In this document: positions 27,622-36,101 of the stretch, piece by piece
Layout: the number at the start of each line of letters is the position of its first letter
How positions within the stretch are numbered: position 1 is the first letter of the stretch
Assembly: GCA_015485355.1 (NCBI GenBank)
Contig: WFTQ01000027.1
Location: forward strand, 1 to 49,146
Length of the DNA: 49,146 nucleotides
Source: a bacterium
GTDB taxonomy: Bacteria; Calditrichota; Calditrichia; RBG-13-44-9; J042
Reading direction: 5' to 3'
Position numbers and translations under genes: made by a program
The notes under the pieces: generated by a model
Seen by the model: only the letters and a program-made list of their open reading frames with translations
Database searches by the model: none
What the model was told of the DNA's origin: nothing

Positions 27622-29684
27622 TGTTTAGAATTCCCAAAAACATTTTGCTCATTTTCATCCTCTTCTTGTCAATGGCCATCCTTTTCATCGATATTTTCAC
27701 CTTCTACTCTCAGTTGCAAATTACTTTCCTGGAAAATTTACGGGAGTTCTTCATCCTGCTCATGGCTCTTTTCTGGTTTTTACTGATCAAAAGGCAACAG
27801 CTTACCAAACTTTCCCTGAAAAGGCAATTACTCTACCTGGCCCTGCTCATATCGGCAAACTATCTGGCGGCCACATTTTTGTCCCTGGTTTTAAACCCGG
27901 TTTACAGCCGCCCGTTTCCGCCGACCTACCAATCGCTAAGCGCCATTGTTTACGCCACGCTGATCAGTATGGTCGCTATCATCACTTTGATTCCCTCATT
28001 TCTCATTTTAAAAGAGCTGTTTTTTTATAAACCCCGCCGACGGACGCGGCTGTACCTGAATGGGTTTATCACCCTTTTGCTGGTGGCCTCTGTGGGGGCC
28101 TTCATTCAAAAAAGTTCGGTGTTGCAATTTTCCTTTCAGCCGGAGGTGATGGCCTTTTATCTGGCTCTACTGGCGGCAGTCCCTTTGCTTTTTCATAACG
28201 ACTGGCTCACTTATCTGCCGCGAAAAGAAAAATTGCTTTATTTCTTTCTGGGAGGCGTGGTCTTTCTCGAAACATCGTTTTTATTCGATGCCGCATTCGA
28301 CCCCCATTTGGCCGCCTATAGCATTTCCCTGGCCACGTTCACTTTCGGGCTCTGGCTGGTGCTTCTGTTTTACCTGATGTTTGCCGAATTTAAATTGATG
28401 TTATTTCTGCCCACGGCCAAAGCATTCGATCGGAAAATCAAAGAGGTTAATTCCCTGTACAATCTGGCCCGCACTTTGAACACCGAGCTGGAACCGGAAC
28501 GCCTGCATCAACTCATTACACAGCTGACCGCCCGGGTACTGGAGAGCCAGAGCACCTGGTTGGAAATTTACGACGATTCCCGCCAAAACCTGAAAGTGGT
28601 TTCTTCCATCAATCTCACCCGGGAACAATTGGCACACAACCCTTTTCATGAAAAGGGAGGGTTGAATCAGATACTCATACGAGAGGGACGTCCGCTTTTA
28701 ATAAACGACCTTGCCCAGCACCGGGAATTTCGCCGTATTCTACACTGGAAGCGGGACGCCCGGGCACTGATTGCGGCTCCCCTGTTCTCCAATCGGGGGC
28801 AATTGATGGGCATCCTGTACGCCACCAAGCCCCGTCCCTTCGGCTTCGATGTGGACGATGTATCTCTGATCGAAGGTTTTGCCAATCAAGCCGCCATTGC
28901 CCTGGAGAACGCCCAGCTATTACAGGAATCCATTCAGCGGGAACGCCTGGAGCAAGAGCTCAAGATCGCCCGGGAGGTACAGCTTAAGCTCCTGCCCCAA
29001 ACCATGCCCCAGGTGAAAGGGCTTCAGGTAGTCAGCTATTCCCTGACCGCTTATGAAGTGGGGGGAGATTTCTACGATTTCTTCCAATTCAATGATGGGG
29101 ACTTCGGTCTGGTCATCGGGGATGTTTCCGGCAAGGGCACTTCGGCCGCCTTTTACATGGCGGAGTTCAAAGGGGTGATTCAAACGCTGGCCCGTACCCT
29201 CAACAACCCCCTGGAACTGGCCATTCACGCCAATGCCATCATCTATCGCAACATGGAACGCCGTTCTTTCGTCAGCGCCGTTTTTGGAAAATACGATCCC
29301 CGGCGGGGTCTGTTTCAGTTTGTTCGGGCAGGGCATACGCCGGTCATCTACTGCCAGGCGGCAACCTCCAACATCCAGTGCCTGCAACCCGCGGGCTTGG
29401 GCATCGGGCTGGACAAGGGGACCATCTTTAACCGGATCACCCAAGTGTATACCATCCCGCTTCTGCCTCAGGACGTGTTATTCCTCTACACCGACGGTTT
29501 GACCGAAGCACGCAACCCTCAAGGAGAAGAATTCGGAGAAAAGCGCCTGCAGCAATTGCTGGCCTCCTCCGGAAACGATTCGGTCCATCGATTAAAAGAA
29601 AAAATCTTCGACACGGTGATGGATTTCATTCAAAATACCCCCTTACATGATGATCTCACTTACGTCATTTTAAAAAAACAGTGA
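27621..29684 (+). CDS. Membrane-bound GAF-PP2C serine phosphatase (RsbU/SpoIIE type)
   Basis: 687 residues. About eight membrane helices occupy residues 1-265, a GAF domain about 280-430, and a SpoIIE-type PP2C domain the last 240. Metal-binding and catalytic motifs are EVGGDFYDFF (Asp483), IGDVSGKG, YTDGLTEARN and HDDLTY. Such enzymes dephosphorylate a STAS-domain antagonist and so release the partner-switching brake. The STAS gene follows 85 bases downstream. The start overlaps the lipoprotein stop (TAATG), which suggests coupled synthesis with it. The signal that it senses is unknown. Confidence 0.92.
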   Translation: MFRIPKNILLIFILFLSMAILFIDIFTFYSQLQITFLENLREFFILLMALFWFLLIKRQQLTKLSLKRQLLYLALLISANYLAATFLSLVLNPVYSRPFPPTYQSLSAIVYATLISMVAIITLIPSFLILKELFFYKPRRRTRLYLNGFITLLLVASVGAFIQKSSVLQFSFQPEVMAFYLALLAAVPLLFHNDWLTYLPRKEKLLYFFLGGVVFLETSFLFDAAFDPHLAAYSISLATFTFGLWLVLLFYLMFAEFKLMLFLPTAKAFDRKIKEVNSLYNLARTLNTELEPERLHQLITQLTARVLESQSTWLEIYDDSRQNLKVVSSINLTREQLAHNPFHEKGGLNQILIREGRPLLINDLAQHREFRRILHWKRDARALIAAPLFSNRGQLMGILYATKPRPFGFDVDDVSLIEGFANQAAIALENAQLLQESIQRERLEQELKIAREVQLKLLPQTMPQVKGLQVVSYSLTAYEVGGDFYDFFQFNDGDFGLVIGDVSGKGTSAAFYMAEFKGVIQTLARTLNNPLELAIHANAIIYRNMERRSFVSAVFGKYDPRRGLFQFVRAGHTPVIYCQAATSNIQCLQPAGLGIGLDKGTIFNRITQVYTIPLLPQDVLFLYTDGLTEARNPQGEEFGEKRLQQLLASSGNDSVHRLKEKIFDTVMDFIQNTPLHDDLTYVILKKQ

Positions 29685-29769
29685 GGGGAAAACGCCCGGG
29701 AAAAAGAAAAATTTAACCCTATAACGAAAGGCCGTTGGCAACCGTATAGAAAAACGTTGGAGGAATGCA

Positions 29770-30132
29770 ATGGAAAAATTTTCTGTGACCCGAACCGATG
29801 AAGGGGATGTTACGGTTTTGAATTTACAGGGCTTTCTGGATGCTCATACCGCTCAGAAGTTTGAGCAAGCCTTAAAAGCGTTGATGAACGAACACCGCTA
29901 CGCTATTGTGGTGGACATGAGTCAGCTGGATTATATAAGCTCTGCGGGAATGGGCATTTTTATGGGGTTTATTGAAGAGGTACGGGAAAATCGGGGGGAT
30001 ATCAAGTTCTGTTGTGTCAATCCACGGGTGTTTAAGGTGTTTGATTTGTTGGGATTCCCCAACATCTTCGAATTTTACGCCTCCCGGAGCGAGGCATTGG
30101 GTCAATTTCAAAAAACCAGGGACAATTTATGA
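29770..30132 (+). CDS. STAS-domain anti-sigma factor antagonist
   Basis: 120 residues, the standard length of the SpoIIAA/RsbV family. The core DMSQLDYISSAGMG holds the phosphorylatable serine (Ser57 or Ser58). The phosphorylated form is inactive; the PP2C phosphatase restores it, and the bare form captures the RsbW-like kinase encoded next. The ATG at 29770 has GGAGGAATGCA upstream. The gene overlaps the kinase by four bases (ATGA), a strong sign of coupled expression of the two partners. Confidence 0.92.
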   Translation: MEKFSVTRTDEGDVTVLNLQGFLDAHTAQKFEQALKALMNEHRYAIVVDMSQLDYISSAGMGIFMGFIEEVRENRGDIKFCCVNPRVFKVFDLLGFPNIFEFYASRSEALGQFQKTRDNL

Positions 30133-30596
30133 AAATCCGTAAACCCCATACCTCTTCGCATAAAAAGAAGGTTTATCGTTTGCGGTTGCCGGCGGAATCC
30201 TGCAATCTAGAAATTATCCGCAAATTTGTGGTGGGTATTGCGGAACGGTTCGGTTTTTCCGAGGAAGAAATCTACAACATCGAACTGGCCGTGGACGAAG
30301 CCGCCTCCAATGTGATCAAACATGCCTACCCGCACCAGACGTCCAACGAAAAGATCATCGATGTGTCTGTACGGGAACGACCCGATGGGTTGGAGATTGT
30401 GATCGGCGATAAAGGCTGCGGTTTCGATCCTCAGGCGGTGCACCCCCCGGACATGAATGAATATAAAAAGAGGCTTAAGAGCGGGGGACTGGGGCTGTAT
30501 CTCATCCGACAACTGATGGACAAAGTCTCCTTCCGCATGCAACCCGGAGTACGTAACGAAATCCGAATGATTAAGTTCGTCAAGCAAGGGGCTTAG
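30129..30596 (+). CDS. RsbW/SpoIIAB-like anti-sigma factor serine kinase
   Basis: 155 residues. A GHKL ATPase domain: ELAVDEAASNVIKHAYP (N box), GDKGCGFDP (G1) and GGLGLYLIRQLMD (G2). These kinases phosphorylate their STAS antagonist and bind a sigma factor or another target when the antagonist is phosphorylated. It overlaps the STAS gene by four bases, and the second phosphatase follows after three bases. No sigma factor gene is in the operon or window, so the target is unknown; a non-sigma target is possible. Confidence 0.9.
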   Translation: MKIRKPHTSSHKKKVYRLRLPAESCNLEIIRKFVVGIAERFGFSEEEIYNIELAVDEAASNVIKHAYPHQTSNEKIIDVSVRERPDGLEIVIGDKGCGFDPQAVHPPDMNEYKKRLKSGGLGLYLIRQLMDKVSFRMQPGVRNEIRMIKFVKQGA

Positions 30597-30599
30597 CTC

Positions 30600-32378
30600 A
30601 TGCCTTCCTATTACGACTATTTACTGGAAAAATTTCGGGGAGACAGCGACGCGGACGAGATCCATCGCCGACTGCTGGAGCTTTCTTCCCTTTTCGAAAT
30701 CAGCCGCACGCTCAACGCATCGCTGGAACTTTCCCATATTCTGAACAACATCCTGCTCATCCCCATGGGCCGCCTATTGGTAGCCCGGGGTGTCATTCTG
30801 TTGATCCGGAATGATCACTGTCGGGTGGAAACGGCCAAGGGGATCCGTGAAACCCGGCATTCCCTTACTTTTCCAGCCGTTTCTTTACCGGACCGCACCT
30901 TTGCGGTATCCCAGCTGCATCCGCTGGATACTTCTTCATCCCCATTAATGGATTTTTTGAAGCGCAACCGGTTGCAAATCGGTGTTCCCTTCATTTCGCA
31001 AAACCGAATTCTGGGTTACGCGTTTTTTGGGGGCAAGCTCTCGGGTCAACCCTTTTCGGAGGCCGAATTAAATTTTCTTACCTCCCTGGCCAACATCGGC
31101 GCCACCGCCATTCATAACGCCCTGCAGCTGGAGGAAATCCGCCAGGTCAACCGGGAACTGGACGAAAAAATCCAACAGCTCAAAACCATCTTCGAGATCG
31201 GGGAAGGGTTGCTTTCCACCCTGGAAGAACAGGAAATTTTAAAAATTTTGTGTTACTCCCTGGCCGGTCAAATGACCCTGTCCCGCTACGCCATCCTTTT
31301 AAACCGTCCGCAGGCATCTGCCCGGGTGGCGCTTCAGAAGGGATTTTCCCCAGAGGTGTTTCGCCGCCTCCAGCCGGTGATTGGGGAACTCTTTCGCCTT
31401 CCGGAGGCCACCCGGTGTCCCCAGATCGCTCATCCGGCGTTGCGCACCCTGCTGGAAGATGCCGGCGTGGCCGTGATCATCCCCATGCACAGCCAGGGCC
31501 GATGTCTGGGGGTCGTGTTGCTGGGGGCCAAGGTCTCCGGACAACCTTTCCGGACCGTGGATCTGGAATTTCTCACCACCCTGGTGAATCAAGCGGCCGT
31601 CTCTCTGGAAAACGCCCGACTTTTTCGAGAAGCCCTGGAGAAACAACGGATCGAAGAAGAACTCAATGTGGCCCGGACTATCCAAACCCGATTGCTCCCC
31701 AAGCAATTTCCCCGGATTGCGGGATATCAAATCTTCGGACGCAATCTCCCCAGTCGGCAGGTGGGGGGCGACTATTTTGATGTCATCCAGATCAACCGGG
31801 AACAGATCGCCGTTGCCATCGGGGATGTCACCGGAAAAAGCGTACCCGCCGCCCTGCTGATGGCTAACCTACAATCGGCCCTGCGAATCATGATCGGAGA
31901 AACCCTCCCTCTGACGCACATCGTGGCACGCCTTAACCGACTGATTTACCAGAACACCGAAGCAGATAAATTTATTACCTTTTTTCTGGGCGTACTGAAC
32001 ACCCGCTCCCACGCATTCACCTACGTCAATGCCGGACATAATTACCCTATCCTATATCGGGAGGGTCGCGTAGACAGGCACCTGCAGGTGGGAGGCATTA
32101 TACTGGGGGTTTTGGAAGACGCCGTGTACGAGCAGGAAACCCTGGTCCTGCAACCGGGAGATATTCTCCTGGCTTACACCGACGGTGTTACCGAGGCCAC
32201 TGACGCTGCAGGAAAAGAAGTGGGAGAAACCCTGCTGGAAACGTTTCTGAAAAAACACGCCGCGCTGGCGCTTCCCGCGCTGCTGGACGCGATCATCCAG
32301 GAGGTCCAACAATTCTCCGGCGGTGTCCATCAACAGGACGATATTACCCTGATCGGCATCAAGCGATTGCCCCGGTGA
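30600..32378 (+). CDS. Cytosolic GAF-GAF-PP2C serine phosphatase (RsbU type)
   Basis: 592 residues without membrane segments. Two GAF-like domains lie at about residues 25-180 and 195-345. A helical linker (RIEEELNVARTIQTRLLP) leads to the PP2C domain with VGGDYFDVI (Asp391), IGDVTGKS, YTDGVTEATD and QDDITLI. The linker pattern is typical of RsbU/SpoIIE phosphatases. It is the second phosphatase in the operon, so the antagonist may be dephosphorylated in response to two different inputs: one membrane-bound, one cytosolic. GAF domains could bind a small molecule or haem; no ligand is evident. Confidence 0.92.
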   Translation: MPSYYDYLLEKFRGDSDADEIHRRLLELSSLFEISRTLNASLELSHILNNILLIPMGRLLVARGVILLIRNDHCRVETAKGIRETRHSLTFPAVSLPDRTFAVSQLHPLDTSSSPLMDFLKRNRLQIGVPFISQNRILGYAFFGGKLSGQPFSEAELNFLTSLANIGATAIHNALQLEEIRQVNRELDEKIQQLKTIFEIGEGLLSTLEEQEILKILCYSLAGQMTLSRYAILLNRPQASARVALQKGFSPEVFRRLQPVIGELFRLPEATRCPQIAHPALRTLLEDAGVAVIIPMHSQGRCLGVVLLGAKVSGQPFRTVDLEFLTTLVNQAAVSLENARLFREALEKQRIEEELNVARTIQTRLLPKQFPRIAGYQIFGRNLPSRQVGGDYFDVIQINREQIAVAIGDVTGKSVPAALLMANLQSALRIMIGETLPLTHIVARLNRLIYQNTEADKFITFFLGVLNTRSHAFTYVNAGHNYPILYREGRVDRHLQVGGIILGVLEDAVYEQETLVLQPGDILLAYTDGVTEATDAAGKEVGETLLETFLKKHAALALPALLDAIIQEVQQFSGGVHQQDDITLIGIKRLPR

Positions 32379-32436
32379 TCCCGAATCCCATCGCCGCCGG
32401 AACCGATGATTGACCGGTCGAACCCACGGAGTCCAC

Positions 32437-33294
32437 ATGTCGCTACAAGACCGCTATATTCACGTCGAGGGGCACCGGATTCACTATATCGAGGCGGGTA
32501 AGGCCTCTCCCCCTCTGATTTTATTGCACGGCGGCGGTAGTGATTGTGCCCGTCTGTCCTGGGCTCCCATTCTCCCGGAACTGGCAGGTTCGTTTCGGGT
32601 ATTGGCACCGGATTTACCCGGTTTTGGAGAGAGCGATACTATTCCCGTAAACCGGCCCATTGAGGATACGGCCCGGTATCTGAATCACTTTCTGGAACGG
32701 GTCGGTGTAAGGGTTTGTCATCTGGCCGGTCTATCCATGGGAGGTGCCATCGCCCTGAGTCTATATTTCCGACGGCCCTCACGGGTGCAATCGCTCACTT
32801 TACTCGCCAGCTACGGTCTGGGCAACTACTTGCCCGGAGGATGGGCCGCCTACCTGGCCGCCCATTGGCCTCTGTTACAAAAGGTAGTGCGCCGGTGGTT
32901 AACAACCAGTCCTGCTTTTTTGCGCCGATCACTGACAAACGTGCTGTTTGATCCACGCCATATCACTCCCCAGCTGATAAACGATCTGCGCCGCCACTTG
33001 AAAGATCACCCCACCGGAACCGCATGGCACCGGTTCGTTCGGTACGAAGTCACCCGTCGGGGATTGCACACCGTCTTTACCCTGGAAGCATTGTCCCGAA
33101 TTCGGGTACCGACATTGCTGATCCACGGGCGGGAGGACAGACTCATCCCCCACACGTTCTCCGACACCGCCGCCCGACACATCCCCGGCGCCCAATACCG
33201 CTTGTTGCCCCGGTGTGGACACTGGATTCCGCGGGAACAGCCCCAAATGCTCGCGCGAACACTCAAAACCTTCCTGGAGACGATCAGCAGGTAA
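32437..33294 (+). CDS. Alpha/beta-hydrolase fold protein
   Basis: 285 residues from the ATG at 32437, which has ACGGAG upstream (a TTG at 32410 is in frame but unlikely). The oxyanion HGGGSD, the nucleophile elbow GLSMGG, an acid in GREDRLIP and the catalytic His in CGHWIPREQP form the full triad. A cap region rich in Trp, Arg and Leu lies between strands 6 and 7. The substrate cannot be told; esterase, lactonase and C-C hydrolase are all possible. It follows the partner-switching operon after 58 bases and may be co-transcribed. Its 3' end faces the DUF1572 gene. Confidence 0.88.
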   Translation: MSLQDRYIHVEGHRIHYIEAGKASPPLILLHGGGSDCARLSWAPILPELAGSFRVLAPDLPGFGESDTIPVNRPIEDTARYLNHFLERVGVRVCHLAGLSMGGAIALSLYFRRPSRVQSLTLLASYGLGNYLPGGWAAYLAAHWPLLQKVVRRWLTTSPAFLRRSLTNVLFDPRHITPQLINDLRRHLKDHPTGTAWHRFVRYEVTRRGLHTVFTLEALSRIRVPTLLIHGREDRLIPHTFSDTAARHIPGAQYRLLPRCGHWIPREQPQMLARTLKTFLETISR

Positions 33295-33468
33295 AACCTG
33301 AAACCGACGCCCTCAATTGCCTTCACTTACTACTGCATCGGAAACCCGATCCTGCAGCAACCGTGGGAGAAGGAAAAAAGGCATTGCAAGCCACGCCGGG
33401 CATTTCTTTCCGCCACTACGGTCGGTACGCAATACCCGTTCGTAAAAATAAACCGGCCCAAGTGGGAA

Positions 33469-33984
33469 TCATCCGCCCCGTTCGCGGTCGGGATTCCGGT
33501 TATACGCCTTGCTGCGTCCCGGAGGGATCGACAGATATTCCCATCGTTCACCAGCGAAGTGTTTGGCTAAATACGTAATTTGCCCCACATGATAACTAAA
33601 ATGGGCCAAGGAGCGGGCCAATGCTTCTTCCACCGTAAAAGCAACTCCCCGGATAGTTACCTGTTTATATCGATCTTCCGAAGACAGGGCGGCCATGGTT
33701 TCTTCCCATATTTGCCAGGCTTCCTGCCACTGTTGCATGATCCGAGCCCGGGTTTGTTGAGGAGGGGAAAATTCGTCTTCCCGATTTCGCCAGGGTTTTT
33801 CCCCATCCGAAGTCAAAAACTCCGTAAATCGGGAACGAAAATTCCCCGACAAATGCTGAACAATCACTGCAATGGAATTATCGCTCTTCCCTATCTTTCG
33901 GAAAAAGTCCGGTTCAGATACCTGCCGGACGGCCCCTTCCAGCAGTTTTCGATACCGCAGAAATTCTTCCAAAAACGGAACCAT
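33469..33984 (-). CDS. DUF1572 / DinB-superfamily protein
   Basis: 171 residues from the ATG at 33984, which has GGAGG five bases upstream. The family motif around QHLSGNFRSRFTEFLTSDGEKPWRNR is characteristic of DUF1572. His44 and the HFSYH pair (His-x3-His) form the metal-binding triad of the DinB four-helix bundle. Several DinB-superfamily members are bacillithiol or mycothiol S-transferases or metal-dependent hydrolases. A YpdA-type bacillithiol reductase is encoded less than 1 kb away on the other strand, so a thiol-linked role is possible. The promoter region carries a perfect palindrome. Confidence 0.88.
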   Translation of the reverse strand: MVPFLEEFLRYRKLLEGAVRQVSEPDFFRKIGKSDNSIAVIVQHLSGNFRSRFTEFLTSDGEKPWRNREDEFSPPQQTRARIMQQWQEAWQIWEETMAALSSEDRYKQVTIRGVAFTVEEALARSLAHFSYHVGQITYLAKHFAGERWEYLSIPPGRSKAYNRNPDRERGG

Positions 33985-34330
33985 GGACACCTCCGAAAAT
34001 CATTGGATACGCCTACCACCATCGTGCCATACTTCAGTGAAGTATACGGCATTAGGGTCGGAATAAAAAGGATTATCTAAGAGAAACGTCCTCCCGCCTG
34101 CCTGTACCATAGGCAAGGAAACCCGGATAAGGCTCTCTTTTTATTTTCCGGCGTGTCGGTCAAGAAAGAGATGGTAAATCCTGAAGAACGGTTTTCCATA
34201 GTTCCGGAGGCCGGCGGTTCCACGTTCCGCTCCGGCATGGTGCCTCCGGACGTGCCTCTATGCGAAAAACCTAAAAGCCCAAAAGCGCCTTCCCGCCGGA
34301 CTCCACCCGATCATCCCCAACCATTGGATA
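33985..34330. other. Intergenic region between DUF1572 and the tRNA-Lys unit
   Basis: Next to DUF1572 it holds that gene's promoter with the palindrome at 34029-34045. The remainder to 34330 has a short plus-strand frame (34153-34347) with no ribosome site or recognisable protein features. I see nothing else. Confidence 0.45.
34029..34046 (-). promoter_or_regulatory. Palindromic operator-like site over the DUF1572 -10 element
   Basis: ATACTTCA-G-TGAAGTAT (34029-34045) is a perfect inverted repeat with 8-base arms, flanked by GCC and GGC. On the minus strand it overlaps the best -10 candidate, TATACT (34041-34046), about 60 bases before the DUF1572 start. The layout suits a repressor that blocks the polymerase. 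The core TACTT-N5-AAGTA resembles sites of MarR/HxlR-type regulators; the regulator is not in the window. Confidence 0.5.
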
Positions 34331-34380
34331 AAAAGAAAAGCTCCTGACTCCCGGTTGGGTTACCCGTTCGTCAGGAGCTA
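34331..34380 (-). terminator. Intrinsic terminator of the tRNA-Lys transcript
   Basis: AGCTCCTGAC (34339-34348) pairs with GTCAGGAGCT (34370-34379), ten perfect pairs, around an inner GGGT/ACCC region. On the minus strand it is followed by TTTTCTTTTT. No protein gene lies between it and the tRNA. Confidence 0.75.
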
Positions 34381-34508
34381 ATACTGACAGCGGTGACTCG
34401 CCGATCAGACAAGTTGGGGGAAACTCTCTGACCAGCTCAAGCGCCACCGTCTGCCGCTTTCAGATCGATGGGTGGGGGGAACACCCGATGAGTGATCTGA
34501 AAGCTGAG
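34381..34508 (-). ncRNA. Highly structured transcribed segment downstream of tRNA-Lys (candidate small RNA)
   Basis: Between the tRNA 3' end and the terminator, the minus strand folds into strong elements. Hairpin A (34456-34504) has an 11-pair stem GCTTTCAGATC/GATCTGAAAGC with an inner GGGTG/CACCC. Hairpin B (34401-34435) has a 9-pair stem CTGGTCAGA/TCTGATCGG (two G-U) capped by AGTT/AACT and a C-rich loop. GGTG and CACC can close an outer stem around B. No ORF is present. It could be a stable small RNA released by tRNA 3' processing, or just trailer sequence. I do not recognise a known RNA family. Confidence 0.4.
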
Positions 34509-34581
34509 TGCCCCCGCAGGGACTCGAACCCCGAACCAACGGATTAAGAGTCCGCTGCTCTACCAATTGAGCTACGGAGGC
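34509..34581 (-). tRNA. tRNA-Lys (anticodon CTT)
   Basis: 73 bases forming a full cloverleaf. The acceptor stem is GCCTCCG/CGGGGGC with discriminator A. The D-arm sequence is AGCTCAATTGGTAGAGC, the anticodon loop CTCTTAA with anticodon CTT, and the T arm GGTTCGAGTCC type. The CCA end is not encoded. It stands alone, with no other tRNA nearby, and its transcript appears to continue through about 170 bases of structured sequence to a terminator. Confidence 0.96.
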
Positions 34582-34870
34582 TTATCTTTAAGATCAAAAT
34601 TTAGAATGTTTCAAAAATTATTACAACTGTTTTTTAAAAATAGTATCCCGGTTTTTTCCCCATTGTACCCGATACGCTTATACAAAGGGTTGCTTCCATT
34701 GGTTTTCTGCCGCCTCTTTTTCCCATCGTTTATCCGACGATCCCGATTTTCACGTCCAAGTCCGAACAATCCGGCGATGCACCCCGCCATCCATTTTATT
34801 TTCCCTTGCTTTCACCAAGCAGATCTTCTTTATTCAGAGCGTTTTCATAGAAATGTAACAGGATGGTTCC

Positions 34871-35839
34871 ATGAAACCGTACGACATCATCATCATCGGT
34901 GCCGGTCCCATCGGATTGGCCTGCGGCATCGAGGCCCAGCGTAGGGGGATGACTCATCTTATCCTCGAGAAGGGGTGCTTGGTGAATTCGATTTTTCATT
35001 TCCCCACAAATATGACCTTTTTTTCCACCTCGGAACATCTGGAAATCGGGGGGGTGCCGTTTATCTCCCTGGGGGACAAACCCACCCGCCGGGAGGCCCT
35101 GGAATATTATCGGCGCGTGGTATTGCACTGGCAACTGAATCTGCATACTTATGAATGCGTGCACAATGTGACCGGCAGTTTTCCAGACTTCCAGGTTCAT
35201 ACCAATCGGGCCTTATACCAATGTCGAGCCGTGATTGTAGCCACCGGCTATTATGATCAGCCCAATCGATTGCATGTTCCGGGAGAGGATTTGCCCAAAG
35301 TCAGGCACTATTACGATGAACCCCACCCTTATGCCTTTCAGAAAATCGCCGTCATCGGGGCGGGCAATTCGGCCGTGGATGTGGCTTTGGAGACATACCG
35401 ACGCGGGGCCCAAGTGACCATGATAGTCCGGGAGCCGACGCTGAAATCCTCGATCAAATACTGGGTGAAACCGGATATCGAAAACCGGATTCGGGAAGGT
35501 TGCATCCGGGCTTATTTTAACAGCAAGGTGGTCGAGATACGCGAACGGGACATTCTCATCCAAACACCGGAGGGCATGTTGACTCTGGAAAACGATTTCG
35601 TACTGGCCATGACGGGTTATCACCCCGATTACACGTTTCTGGGAAAGCTGGGAATCGCCTTTACAGAGGATGCCGGTCGGGAGCCGGTCTATTGTCCGCG
35701 AACCATGGAAAGCAACCGAGCGGGGATTTTTCTGGCGGGGGTGGTTTGCGGCGGGATGGAAACCCACAAATGGACCATCGAAAACGCCCGCCATCATGCC
35801 CCTAAAATTTTCGATTATCTGCAAAGCATCCTCCAATAA
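34871..35839 (+). CDS. ypdA: YpdA-family bacillithiol disulfide reductase
   Basis: 322 residues. A two-dinucleotide-fold flavoprotein: FAD motif IIGAGPIGLACG at the N-terminus and NADPH motif VIGAGNSAVDVALE at about 160. It lacks the CxxC of thioredoxin reductases. The LEKGCLVNSI-FP stretch, the central ATGYYDQPN and the C-terminal GMETHKWTIENARHHA match YpdA. YpdA reduces oxidised bacillithiol with NADPH in Firmicutes. Here the position of the Cys14 reported in the Staphylococcus enzyme is Ile14, while Cys18 lies nearby. Start ATG 34871. No bshA, bshB or bshC is in the window. Confidence 0.87.
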   Translation: MKPYDIIIIGAGPIGLACGIEAQRRGMTHLILEKGCLVNSIFHFPTNMTFFSTSEHLEIGGVPFISLGDKPTRREALEYYRRVVLHWQLNLHTYECVHNVTGSFPDFQVHTNRALYQCRAVIVATGYYDQPNRLHVPGEDLPKVRHYYDEPHPYAFQKIAVIGAGNSAVDVALETYRRGAQVTMIVREPTLKSSIKYWVKPDIENRIREGCIRAYFNSKVVEIRERDILIQTPEGMLTLENDFVLAMTGYHPDYTFLGKLGIAFTEDAGREPVYCPRTMESNRAGIFLAGVVCGGMETHKWTIENARHHAPKIFDYLQSILQ

Positions 35840-36101
35840 CCGGGCCCTGAACATCGCACCGATACGATAGGAAGAGTCAAACCATCCCCCAACTTTCCGT
35901 GAGAACGCCCCCCGGCTTCCCGACCGGTGTTTTAATCCGGGGTTTGATTTCTCTTTAACATTTCATACATTCCAAGAACCGATTTCACTCTGCTTCTCCT
36001 TCTTTGCGGCAGAGGAAAAGGAAATATTCGTGTTCATTCACATAATGCTCCGTCAATCCCCTCAAACCGTGTATCATCCAATAGACAAAAGGAGGATTCC
36101 G

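Noticed and set aside
34153-34347. 64-codon plus-strand frame
   Set aside because: Pro/Lys-rich with no ribosome site; its end overlaps the terminator of the tRNA unit.
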